Shown here piece by piece: positions 1-6,551 of a DNA stretch of 7,004 nucleotides. The translations under genes and the position numbers were made by a program. The stretch's first letter is position 1. Every line of letters begins with the position of its first letter. The notes below the pieces were generated by a model that was not told the DNA's origin, did not search any database, and was given only the letters and a program-made list of their open reading frames with translations. The stretch is taken from contig JAHIJU010000282.1 in the NCBI GenBank assembly GCA_018898235.1, positions 1 to 7,004 on the forward strand, in the 5' to 3' direction. The stretch comes from Actinomycetota bacterium. Its GTDB lineage: Bacteria > Actinomycetota > Actinomycetes > Actinomycetales > Cellulomonadaceae.

Positions 1-575
1 GAGGCGCGGTCAGTGATCGCCTGGGTGACCAGCAGGTTCACATATCGAACGATCGGCGCATCGTCCTCGACGACGTCGCCCATGCGCGACAGATCGGTGT
101 CCTGCGGCTGCTGCGAGTCTTCGAACGCCGAGGTGAGGTCACCCATCTCCTCGTCGGCGCGACAGAACCGGTCCAGCGCGCGCACCAGGTTGTCCCGGGT
201 GGTGACGACCGAGACCACCGGCATCCCCGAGGCTGTCCGTACATCGTCGACGGCGACGACGTTGCCCGGGTCCGACGTCGCCAGCAGCAGCGCCCCGTTG
301 ACGAACGCCACCGGCAGCACCGTGTAGCGGCGGCACAGCGCGGGCGGCACGACCGCGACCGCCGCCCGGTCGACGGCGTACTCGTCGAGGTCGATGAACG
401 GCATGCCGACCTGGGCCGCCAACGCGCGCACCAGCTGGTCCTCGCTGAGGATGCCCAGCTCGACCAGTGTGCGACCGAGGGACTGCCCCTTGGACACCTG
501 CTCGTCGAGGGCAGCCAGCAGCTGCCCTTCGGTCACCAGTCCTTCGTCCAGCAGGATCTCGCCCAGCTGCTTCAC
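1..575 (-). CDS. pilB: PilB/GspE-type assembly ATPase, N-terminal part (cut by window edge)
   Basis: This is the N-terminal 191 codons of a secretion/pilus assembly ATPase, a cytoplasmic hexamer that powers pilin or pseudopilin polymerisation. Residues 3-55 form two helical repeats (LGEILLDEGLVTEGQL and LGRTLVELGILSEDQL) typical of the GspE N-terminal/MshEN domain. The domain continues through GMPFIDLDEY, VVPPALCRRYTVLPVA and LLLATSDPGN. A linker rich in Asp, Glu and Gln (about 140-172) leads to DDAPIVRYVNLLVTQAI, the usual opening of the T2SSE ATPase domain. Walker A and the rest lie beyond base 1. I chose the GTG at 573-575 because GGGAGG sits 7 bases upstream and family members begin just before LGEILL. 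An in-frame ATG at 615-617 and a GTG at 588-590 would add 14 or 5 residues but have no good ribosome site. It follows aroE by 73 bases on the same strand. Calling it pilB rather than gspE is a guess from actinobacterial pilus clusters. Confidence 0.88.
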   Translation of the reverse strand, partial: MKQLGEILLDEGLVTEGQLLAALDEQVSKGQSLGRTLVELGILSEDQLVRALAAQVGMPFIDLDEYAVDRAAVAVVPPALCRRYTVLPVAFVNGALLLATSDPGNVVAVDDVRTASGMPVVSVVTTRDNLVRALDRFCRADEEMGDLTSAFEDSQQPQDTDLSRMGDVVEDDAPIVRYVNLLVTQAITDRA

Positions 576-648
576 CCCGGTGCCTCCCACGCCTCGCCCA
601 CGGTCCTTCTGCCTCATCGGCAGCCGGGGGCGCGAATGTGAGGGGTGA
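576..648 (-). other. Gap between aroE and pilB, no terminator seen
   Basis: This is the only gap of note inside the gene chain. I see no GC-rich hairpin followed by a T-run on the minus strand, and no convincing -35/-10 pair. Either pilB is read through from the alaS-aroE operon, or it has a promoter I cannot recognise in this GC-rich stretch. If the ATG at 615-617 were the true start, the gap would shrink to 31 bases. Confidence 0.5.
583..588 (-). promoter_or_regulatory. Ribosome binding site deciding the pilB start
   Basis: On the minus strand this reads GGGAGG, 7 bases before the GTG at 573-575. The alternative ATG at 615-617 is preceded only by C/G-rich sequence without a purine tract, so this site favours the shorter protein. 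Confidence 0.6.
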
Positions 649-1488
649 TCAGGCCGGGGAGAGGGCTCCTGCCAGCGCGGCGTCCATCGCGGCGAACGGC
701 GCGTCCTGGCCGGTCATCAGCCGGACCTGCTCGCAGGCCTGGTGCAGCAGCATCCGCTCACCGGTGATCCCGACCCCGCCCGACCGCTGCCAGGCGTGCA
801 GCAGCGGGGTGGGACGCACGTCGTACCGGGCATCGAGCAGCACACCCGACAGCGGCCCGAGCTCGGCGGCCACCACATCGGCCCCGTCCTCCGGCACCGT
901 GGACACCACGACGTCGGCCTTCGTCAGCCCCTGGGGCGCCTCGTGCAGCGGCCGCACCGTGATCTCGACGCCCATCCTGTGGGCCGCGGGCATGAGCGCC
1001 GCCGCCCTGGCGACCGAACGCACGTAGACGACGGGAGTCGTGACCCCGAGCTGGGCGAGCGCAGCCAGCGCGGCCGCGGCGGTCGCTCCCCCGCCGAGCA
1101 CGGCCGCGGTGCGGGCGCTCACCACCCCGACCTCACGGAACGCCTCGACGATCCCGAAGACGTCGGTGTTCGCGGCCACCGCGGGCCGCCCCTGCGCATC
1201 GACGATGACGGTGTTCGCCCCGCCGACCACCCGTGCCAGCGGCTCGACGTGGTCGACCATGTCCAGCACGGCGGCCTTGAGCGGCATGGTGAGCGAGAGC
1301 CCGGCCCAGCCGGCGTCGAGCCGCGCCATCGCCTCGGGCAGCTGCGCGACCGTCACGTCGAACGCGTCGTACGACCAGTCGTCGAGCCCGAGCGCCGCAT
1401 AGGCCGCGCGGTGCAGCACCGGCGACAACGAGTGGGCGATCGGGTGACCGTAGACCGCGGCACGCAGCGCGGTGCGCCGACCGGTCAC
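649..1488 (-). CDS. aroE: Shikimate dehydrogenase (NADP+)
   Basis: AroE reduces 3-dehydroshikimate to shikimate with NADPH in the cytoplasmic pathway to chorismate and aromatic amino acids. The protein has 279 residues, normal for the family. The substrate domain has HSLSPVLH with Ser20 and Ser22, Thr67 and catalytic Lys71 in GLSLTMPLK, Asn92 in GGANT, and Asp109 in AANTD. The Rossmann domain starts at VLGGGATAAA (glycines 132-134) and has Arg157 where the NADP phosphate is usually held. Tyr222 in LLDARYDVRPTPLL and Gln250 in MLLHQA complete the expected shikimate contacts. One contact differs: Ser65 stands where many AroE proteins have Asn in GxNVTxP; I recall the mycobacterial enzyme also having Ser there. 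The GTG start overlaps the mltG stop by four bases (GTGA) and has no strong ribosome site of its own, so translation is probably coupled. Confidence 0.95.
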   Translation of the reverse strand: MTGRRTALRAAVYGHPIAHSLSPVLHRAAYAALGLDDWSYDAFDVTVAQLPEAMARLDAGWAGLSLTMPLKAAVLDMVDHVEPLARVVGGANTVIVDAQGRPAVAANTDVFGIVEAFREVGVVSARTAAVLGGGATAAAALAALAQLGVTTPVVYVRSVARAAALMPAAHRMGVEITVRPLHEAPQGLTKADVVVSTVPEDGADVVAAELGPLSGVLLDARYDVRPTPLLHAWQRSGGVGITGERMLLHQACEQVRLMTGQDAPFAAMDAALAGALSPA

Positions 1489-3287
1489 GGGTTCGCCGTC
1501 GCCGTCTTGTGGGCGTCGGCCCAGTCGTTGTACTGCTTCTTCGCCGCCTGGAAGTCGGCGTAGTTGTCGGTGAACACCGTCTCGCCCGTGTCGAGGTTGA
1601 TCGTCACCCAGAACAGCCAGTCGCCGTCGGCCGGTGCGATCACGGCATCGATCGACGCCGCGCCGGGCGACGAGATGGGGGTGGGTGGCAGCCCCGTGAG
1701 CACCCGCAGGTTGTACGGGTTCGACGTGTCCGCCAGCTCGGTGACGGTCAGGTCCATCGCCGACTTGTTGAGGCCGTACGCCGTGGCCGTGTCGATCTGC
1801 AGCGGCATCTTCTTCGCCAGGCGGTTCTCGATGACCCGGGCCATCTTGGACCGGTCCTCGTCGCGGCTGGCCTCCTTCTCGATGAGCGAGGCCTTGATGA
1901 GCACCGCCTCCTGCTGGTCGGCGGCCACGCCCTTGGCGGCGAGCACCTCGAGGGTCTTGGACACCATCTGGGAGAGCACCGAGGCCGCGTTGGCCGTCGG
2001 GTCGATCTCGTAGGTCGCGGGGTAGAGCCAGCCCTCGACCTTGCCGCCCGCCTGGGCGGGCAGACCGATCGCGGCCGGGTTCGCGGCAGCCGCCTGCAGA
2101 TCTGCCAGCGGGACCGTGGTCTTCTCCGAGACCTTCTGCAGGATCTGGGCGGCGGTGAGCCCTTCGGGGATCGTCACCTTGAGCGAGGCCTTGCTCGTCG
2201 GGCTCAGCAGCGCCGCGACGGCGTCGGACGCCTTCATCTGCAGCAGCAGGTTGTAGGTCCCCGGCTGGATCGACGCGGCCGCGGGGTTCGCCTTGTACGC
2301 CTTGGTGAACGCGCCGGTCGTGGCGACCACACCCGCGTCGTGCAGCGTCTTCGCCATGTCCGCACCGGTGTCACCCGAGTTGACGACGACCTGGACAGCC
2401 GGGCCGCCCGGCCCCGGGTAGTCCTGGACGGAGCCCGTGGTCGACCCCGGACGGAACAGGGTCCAGACGACGTACCCGGCACCGACAACCATGGTGAGGG
2501 CCACGATCAGCACCAGCAAGGAGCGGACCCGGTGCGGGCGCCGGTGCGGGTGTCCGACCGCGTCCGCGGCCGGCGGGAGCCCCGAGGCACCGTCACCACC
2601 CAGCAGCGCGAGCGGCAGCAGGGGGTCGGCCTCGACCGAGGTGGCGACGGGTGAATCCTCCGGGCCGGCTGACAGTGCGGCCCAGGACGGAGTCGCAGGG
2701 GTCCGGGTGGCGGCAGGGCCGAAGGTCTGCGCGGTGCCGGCGTGGACGGCCGGCGGCTCCTGCGCCATCGGCGTCGCGACGGGTGGCTGCGCCTCGGGCT
2801 GCCCGAACGCGGGGGCGGCGGACCAGCGGGGCCTGGCGGGCGGCAGCGACGAGGTCGTACCGGGCAGGGTCGTGCCGGGCAGCGTCGGGCTGGGCGGGGT
2901 CTGGCTGTGGGGCGCAGGGCTGGACGGTGCACGGCCCAGGTCCACGCTCTGCGGGACGACCGGGCCCTGCGGGACGACCGGACTCCACGGCGATCGGGCC
3001 GTCGGCGGCGGGGACGCCTGGTGCTGCACCTGCGGCACTGCCGCCGTGTGCGCACCGGGGGTGTGGTGGGTGGGATGACCGGCGCCGGGCTGGGTCCCCG
3101 GAACCTGCGGTGCGCCGTGCGCACCCTGGTGCGGCGTCGCTGACGCACCGTGGGCCTGCGCCTCGCGCAGCTCGCGCCGGGTCAACCTCCGGGTGGCTGA
3201 GGTCGCCGTCTCGGGCTCGACGATGTCGTCCCACGCGCTACCGGCGGGGCCGCCCTGCCGGCGCCCGTGCGTCTGGTCGTCGCTCAC
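1485..3287 (-). CDS. mltG: Endolytic murein transglycosylase MltG with long cytoplasmic tail
   Basis: MltG cleaves nascent glycan strands at the outer face of the membrane and is thought to end peptidoglycan polymerisation. The 600-residue protein divides into a disordered cytoplasmic tail (1-250, rich in Pro, Ala, His, Thr and Gln), one membrane helix (about 255-278, SLLVLIVALTMVVGAGYVV), a LysM-like region (about 297-362) and the YceG/MltG catalytic domain (about 368-590). Diagnostic pieces are VTIPEGLTAAQIL, VEGWLYPATYEI, KASLIEKEASRDEDRSKMA with the expected catalytic Glu470, ENRLAKKMPLQIDTATAYG, and NPYNLRVLTGLPPTPISSPG. E. coli MltG has about 340 residues, so the tail is the extra part; long tails of this kind are usual in Actinobacteria. 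The tail carries a basic LTRRELREA segment (35-43) and short repeats (LPGTT twice, VVPQ twice). The GTG start overlaps the ruvX stop as GTGA, with AGGAG 10 bases upstream. The stop overlaps aroE in the same way. Confidence 0.95.
   Translation of the reverse strand: MSDDQTHGRRQGGPAGSAWDDIVEPETATSATRRLTRRELREAQAHGASATPHQGAHGAPQVPGTQPGAGHPTHHTPGAHTAAVPQVQHQASPPPTARSPWSPVVPQGPVVPQSVDLGRAPSSPAPHSQTPPSPTLPGTTLPGTTSSLPPARPRWSAAPAFGQPEAQPPVATPMAQEPPAVHAGTAQTFGPAATRTPATPSWAALSAGPEDSPVATSVEADPLLPLALLGGDGASGLPPAADAVGHPHRRPHRVRSLLVLIVALTMVVGAGYVVWTLFRPGSTTGSVQDYPGPGGPAVQVVVNSGDTGADMAKTLHDAGVVATTGAFTKAYKANPAAASIQPGTYNLLLQMKASDAVAALLSPTSKASLKVTIPEGLTAAQILQKVSEKTTVPLADLQAAAANPAAIGLPAQAGGKVEGWLYPATYEIDPTANAASVLSQMVSKTLEVLAAKGVAADQQEAVLIKASLIEKEASRDEDRSKMARVIENRLAKKMPLQIDTATAYGLNKSAMDLTVTELADTSNPYNLRVLTGLPPTPISSPGAASIDAVIAPADGDWLFWVTINLDTGETVFTDNYADFQAAKKQYNDWADAHKTATANP
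2854..2883 (-). repeat. 15-bp tandem duplication in the mltG tail
   Basis: On the plus strand two adjacent 15-bp units, GTCGTACCGGGCAGG and GTCGTGCCGGGCAGC, differ at two positions. In mltG they encode the LPGTT-LPGTT stretch of the disordered tail. The copy is in frame and looks like a small slippage duplication tolerated in a linker. Confidence 0.75.
2949..2981 (-). repeat. 15-bp direct repeat, 18-bp period, in the mltG tail
   Basis: CTGCGGGACGACCGG occurs identically at 2949-2963 and 2967-2981 on the plus strand, 18 bp apart. It encodes the paired VVPQ segments (VVPQGPVVPQS) of the MltG tail. The period is a multiple of three, so the reading frame is kept. Confidence 0.75.
3159..3185 (-). 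other. LTRRELREA motif in the MltG cytoplasmic tail
   Basis: Residues 35-43 form the only strongly charged, helix-prone segment in an otherwise Pro/Ala-rich tail. I recall similar Arg/Glu segments near the N-termini of other actinobacterial envelope proteins, which would suggest a shared docking or membrane-proximal role. That recollection was not checked and no function is claimed. Confidence 0.4.
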
Positions 3288-3826
3288 GTCGGTGTCACTC
3301 CTGTGTGCTCGTGTGCCTCCTGTGCGCGCCCCCGCTCGGCGCGGTGACGTGTCGGGTCGAACTCGACCTCTTCACCGGGGCGTCGCCCCGATGCACGTTC
3401 CGCATCCAACGCATCCTGCAGAATCACCACCGCGGCCGCCTGGTCGACGACCTGGCGGTGGTTCCTGGTCGACCTGCCGGCCGCCCGCAACGCCTGATGA
3501 GCGGTGACCGTGGACAGCCGCTCGTCGACAAGCCGCACCTGAACGGGCGCCACGGCCTGCGCAAGCTCACCAGCGTACGCGCGGACCGCAGCCGCGGAGG
3601 CGCCCTCACGGCCCGACAGGTGACGCGGAAGGCCGACGTACACGCAACCTGCACCGCGCTCGTGCGCTTCCTGCACGATCAGCGCCAACGAGGTGGCACG
3701 TGGCAGGGTCGCGACGGGGGTCGCGAGCATCCCGTCCGGGTCCGACGTCGCCAGGCCCACCCGGACGGAGCCGACGTCGACCCCGAGCCGTACCTCGCGC
3801 GGCGCCCCGAGGGGCCCGTCGTTCAG
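3284..3826 (-). CDS. ruvX: RuvX/YqgF-type Holliday junction resolvase, probable CTG start
   Basis: RuvX/YqgF is an RNase H-fold nuclease. Family members resolve Holliday junctions in vitro and are needed for 16S rRNA 5'-end maturation. With the start used here it has 180 residues. Catalytic acids are visible: Asp17 in RLGVDVGSVRVGLA, Glu102 in LVDERLSTVTA and Asp128 in DQAAAVVILQ, together with the family segment YVGLPRHLSGREG (about 62-75). The last 35-40 residues, after ILQDALDAE, are a charged tail not needed for the fold. The first GTG in frame (3758-3760) would remove the GVDVG strand and its catalytic Asp. Upstream the frame is open to a TGA at 3851-3853 with no ATG, GTG or TTG, and the single NTG codon is CTG at 3824-3826, in a CTGA overlap with the alaS stop. 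I therefore set the start there. The gene itself is certain; the start codon is inferred. Confidence 0.9.
   Translation of the reverse strand: MNDGPLGAPREVRLGVDVGSVRVGLATSDPDGMLATPVATLPRATSLALIVQEAHERGAGCVYVGLPRHLSGREGASAAAVRAYAGELAQAVAPVQVRLVDERLSTVTAHQALRAAGRSTRNHRQVVDQAAAVVILQDALDAERASGRRPGEEVEFDPTRHRAERGRAQEAHEHTGVTPT
3298..3302 (-). promoter_or_regulatory. Ribosome binding site of mltG
   Basis: AGGAG on the minus strand, 10 bases before the GTG at 3285-3287 and inside the end of ruvX. The spacing is on the long side, but with the GTGA overlap it supports this mltG start. Confidence 0.55.
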
Positions 3827-6507
3827 CGGGCCACCGCCGCTGTCACGGCGTCAAGCGCCTCCTCGACGGCGTCCACGCGCGTACCGCCGCCCTGCGCGAC
3901 ATCGTCCTTGCCACCGCCACCGCCGCCCAGCACACCGGACGCGATCCGCACGAGTGCGCCCGCGGCCAGGCCCGCACCGCGTGCCGCCCCGTTGGTGGCG
4001 ACCACGATCGCGACCCGGTCGCCCACGGTGCCGGCCACCGCGACCACCGCCGGCGCGGACTCACCGAGCCGGGCCCGCACCTCGAGCGCGAGGGCGCGCA
4101 GATCGTCGGCCGTCGAGGCCTCCGCGGTGTGATGGGTCACCAGCCGGGTCCCGGCGTGGTCGACGGCCGAGGCGGCCAACGACGGCGCGAGCGCCAGCAG
4201 CTGCGCCTGGCGCATGGCCGCGAGATCGCGTTCGGCATCCTTCAACCGGCCCAGGAGGTTCGAGACCCGGTCGCCCAGCTCGTCCGGCCGTGCCCCGAGC
4301 AGACCCGACAGCTGGCCGACGAGCACCCGCTCGCGGGCGTGGTCGGCGTAGGCACCGTCACCGACCAGGGCATCGACCCGGCGCACACCCGATCCGATCG
4401 AGGCCTCACCCAGCACGGTCACCAAGCCGATCTCGCCCGAACGCTTGACGTGGGTCCCGGCGCACAGCTCCAGCGACCACCCGTCGCCGATCGACACGAC
4501 GCGCACCTGGTTGCCGTACTTCTCGCCGAACAGGGCCATCGCACCCAGCTCACGGGCCTTGTCCAGCGCCATGATCTGGTCGGTGACCTCCAGGTCGTCC
4601 TGCATCCGCAGGTTGACCCGTTCCTCGATCTCGGCCATCGCCGAGGCGGGCACGGACTGACCGCGGCGGAAGTCGAACCGCAGCCGACTCGGTGCGTTCT
4701 CCGACCCGGCCTGCGTCGCATCCTTGCCGAGCGACTCCTGCAGCGCCTTGTGCAGCAGGTGCGTCGCCGTGTGGGCACGGGCGATCCGGCCGCGCCGCTC
4801 GGTGTCGATCGAGGCGAGGGTCGACTCGCCGACCGTGAGCGTGCCGTCGACCAGGCGGCCACGCTGCACGTTCATGCCCTTGATCGGCGCCTGGACGTCG
4901 TCCACCTCGACCTTGGCCCCGCCGCTGGCCAGGATCGTGCCCTGGTCGGCGAGCTGGCCGCCGGCCTCGGCATAGAACGGCGTCCGGTCGAGGATCACCT
5001 CGACGTTCGCGGGTGCCGTGGCCGCGGGCGCCGGGACGCCGTCGACCAGCAGGCCGACCACGGTCGCGGGGCTGGACGTCTGCCGGTACCCCAGGAACTG
5101 CACGGGTTCGGTGAGCTCGGCACGCAGCGACTCGTAGGCCGACAGGTCGGCGTGCCCGGTCTTCTTGGTGAGCGCATCGGCCCGGGCCCGCGACTTCTGC
5201 TCCCCCATCAGTCGACGGAACTCCGCCTCGTCCACGGCGACGCCCTGCTCGGCCGCCATCTCGAGCGTGAGGTCGATCGGGAAGCCGTAGGTGTCGTGCA
5301 GCGCGAACGCCTCGGACCCGCCGAGCACCGCGACGCCCTCGGGGCCGACCTGGTCGCGGACCCGGCGTACCGCGGTGTCCAGGATCGTCGTGCCGGCCGC
5401 CAGGGTGTGCAGGAAGGACTCCTCCTCCCCGTACGCGACCTGGGAGATCCGGTCGAAGTTCTCGGCCACGTTCGGGTAGGACGCGCTCATCGCGTCGCGG
5501 CTGGCCGGGAGCAGGTGCGGCAGCACGGCCTCCCCCACACCGAGCAGCCGCATCGAACGCACCGACCGGCGCAGCAGCCGGCGCAGCACGTAGCCGCGTC
5601 CTTCGTTGCCCGGGGTGACACCGTCGCCGATGAGCATGAGCGCGCTGCGCACGTGGTCGGCCACCACGCGGAACCGCACATCGTCCTCGCCGTCGGCGCC
5701 GTAGCGCCGGCCGGATGCCGCCTCGGCGGCCGCGATGACCGGGAACACCTCGTCGATCTCGTAGAAGTTCGGCTTGTCCTGCAGGACGAAGGCCAGCCGC
5801 TCGAGGCCGGCACCGGTGTCGATCGCCTTCTTGTCGAGCTCGCGCAGCAACGGGTAGTTCTTGCCGGTTCCCTCACCGCGCAGGAACTGGACGAACACGA
5901 GGTTCCAGATCTCCAGGTAGCGGTCGCCACCCGGGTCGACCGTGCCGCCCTCGGCCTCCGGACCGAAGGCGGGCCCGCGATCGATGTGGAACTCGGCGCA
6001 CGGCCCAGCCGGCCCGGGCTGACCGGTGTCCCAGAAGATCTGCTCCCGCGGCAGCCGGACGATCTGACGGCGGTCGATGCCCACCCGCTGCAGCGCGTCG
6101 AGGGACTCGGCGTCCTCGTCCCAGATCGTCACCCAGAGCTTGTCGCCGTCGAGCCCGTAGCCGCCGGCGTCCTGCTGACCGGTGAGCAGGTCCCAGGCAA
6201 ACTCGATGGCACCGGTCTTGAAGTAGTCGCCGAACGAGAAGTTGCCGTTCATCTGGAAGAACGTGCCGTGCCGCGTGGTGCGCCCGACGTTCTCGATGTC
6301 GTTGGTGCGGATGCACTTCTGCACGCTCGCCACCCGCGGCCATGGTGCGGTCTGGGTCCCGAGGATGTACGGGATGAACGGGACCATGCCGGCGATCGTG
6401 AACAGGATCGAGGGGTCCGGCGAGATGAGCGGCACGGACGGGACGAGCGCGTGGTCCTTGCTCGCGAAGTAGTCCAGCCAGCGCTGGCGGATGTCGGCGG
6501 TACGCAT
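3823..6507 (-). CDS. alaS: Alanyl-tRNA synthetase
   Basis: AlaRS charges tRNA-Ala in the cytoplasm and hydrolyses mischarged Ser- and Gly-tRNA. The protein has 894 residues, full length. The class II catalytic core (about 1-245) shows SVQKCIRTNDIENVGRTTRH, FFQMNGNFSFGDYFK and the motif 3 segment DTGAGLERL (about 230-238). The tRNA-recognition region follows with GNEGRGYVLRRLLRR and LHDTYGFPIDLT. The editing domain has its metal ligands intact: His579 and His583 in AHTATHLLH, Cys682 and His686 in LCAGTH. A coiled segment (about 745-770) leads to the C-Ala domain, ending in a glycine-rich GGGGGGKDDVAQGGGT (about 861-876). The ATG has GAGGA six bases upstream. It lies 44 bases after the DUF6167-type gene and overlaps ruvX by four bases. 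Nothing looks truncated. No T-box leader is seen upstream. Confidence 0.98.
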   Translation of the reverse strand: MRTADIRQRWLDYFASKDHALVPSVPLISPDPSILFTIAGMVPFIPYILGTQTAPWPRVASVQKCIRTNDIENVGRTTRHGTFFQMNGNFSFGDYFKTGAIEFAWDLLTGQQDAGGYGLDGDKLWVTIWDEDAESLDALQRVGIDRRQIVRLPREQIFWDTGQPGPAGPCAEFHIDRGPAFGPEAEGGTVDPGGDRYLEIWNLVFVQFLRGEGTGKNYPLLRELDKKAIDTGAGLERLAFVLQDKPNFYEIDEVFPVIAAAEAASGRRYGADGEDDVRFRVVADHVRSALMLIGDGVTPGNEGRGYVLRRLLRRSVRSMRLLGVGEAVLPHLLPASRDAMSASYPNVAENFDRISQVAYGEEESFLHTLAAGTTILDTAVRRVRDQVGPEGVAVLGGSEAFALHDTYGFPIDLTLEMAAEQGVAVDEAEFRRLMGEQKSRARADALTKKTGHADLSAYESLRAELTEPVQFLGYRQTSSPATVVGLLVDGVPAPAATAPANVEVILDRTPFYAEAGGQLADQGTILASGGAKVEVDDVQAPIKGMNVQRGRLVDGTLTVGESTLASIDTERRGRIARAHTATHLLHKALQESLGKDATQAGSENAPSRLRFDFRRGQSVPASAMAEIEERVNLRMQDDLEVTDQIMALDKARELGAMALFGEKYGNQVRVVSIGDGWSLELCAGTHVKRSGEIGLVTVLGEASIGSGVRRVDALVGDGAYADHARERVLVGQLSGLLGARPDELGDRVSNLLGRLKDAERDLAAMRQAQLLALAPSLAASAVDHAGTRLVTHHTAEASTADDLRALALEVRARLGESAPAVVAVAGTVGDRVAIVVATNGAARGAGLAAGALVRIASGVLGGGGGGKDDVAQGGGTRVDAVEEALDAVTAAVAR

Positions 6508-6551
6508 CGGGGGTCCTCGTGGTTCGCGGTGACGCGGGGCAGGGTCAGGGT
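6508..6551 (-). other. 44-base gap before alaS
   Basis: It holds the alaS ribosome site. There is a four-base inverted repeat CGCG-GTGA-CGCG at 6525-6536 that is too short to call a terminator or operator. No promoter elements are recognisable. Confidence 0.5.
6514..6518 (-). promoter_or_regulatory. Ribosome binding site of alaS
   Basis: GAGGA on the minus strand, six bases before the ATG at 6505-6507. It is the clearest ribosome site in the window and fits alaS being the one gene inside the chain that is not overlapped by its upstream neighbour. Confidence 0.7.

Noticed and set aside
573..617. pilB starting at the ATG at 615-617
   Set aside because: It adds a basic 14-residue leader unlike the family's usual start and has no ribosome site, while the GTG at 573-575 has GGGAGG at good spacing. 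Not fully excluded.
3284..3760. ruvX starting at the GTG at 3758-3760
   Set aside because: This start deletes the GVDVG strand and the first catalytic Asp, which are clearly encoded just upstream in the same frame.
3901..3940. Repetitive CCACCGCC tract near the end of alaS
   Set aside because: It simply encodes the glycine-rich segment of the C-Ala domain, which is a normal family feature.
2651..4132. A 493-codon plus-strand open frame across mltG, ruvX and the end of alaS
   Set aside because: It is antisense to three real genes, has Arg/Pro/Ala-dominated composition and no conserved motif, and is a shadow frame of high GC.
6525..6536. Inverted repeat CGCG-GTGA-CGCG upstream of alaS
   Set aside because: Four-base arms in GC-rich DNA occur by chance; there is no T-run and no known operator pattern.
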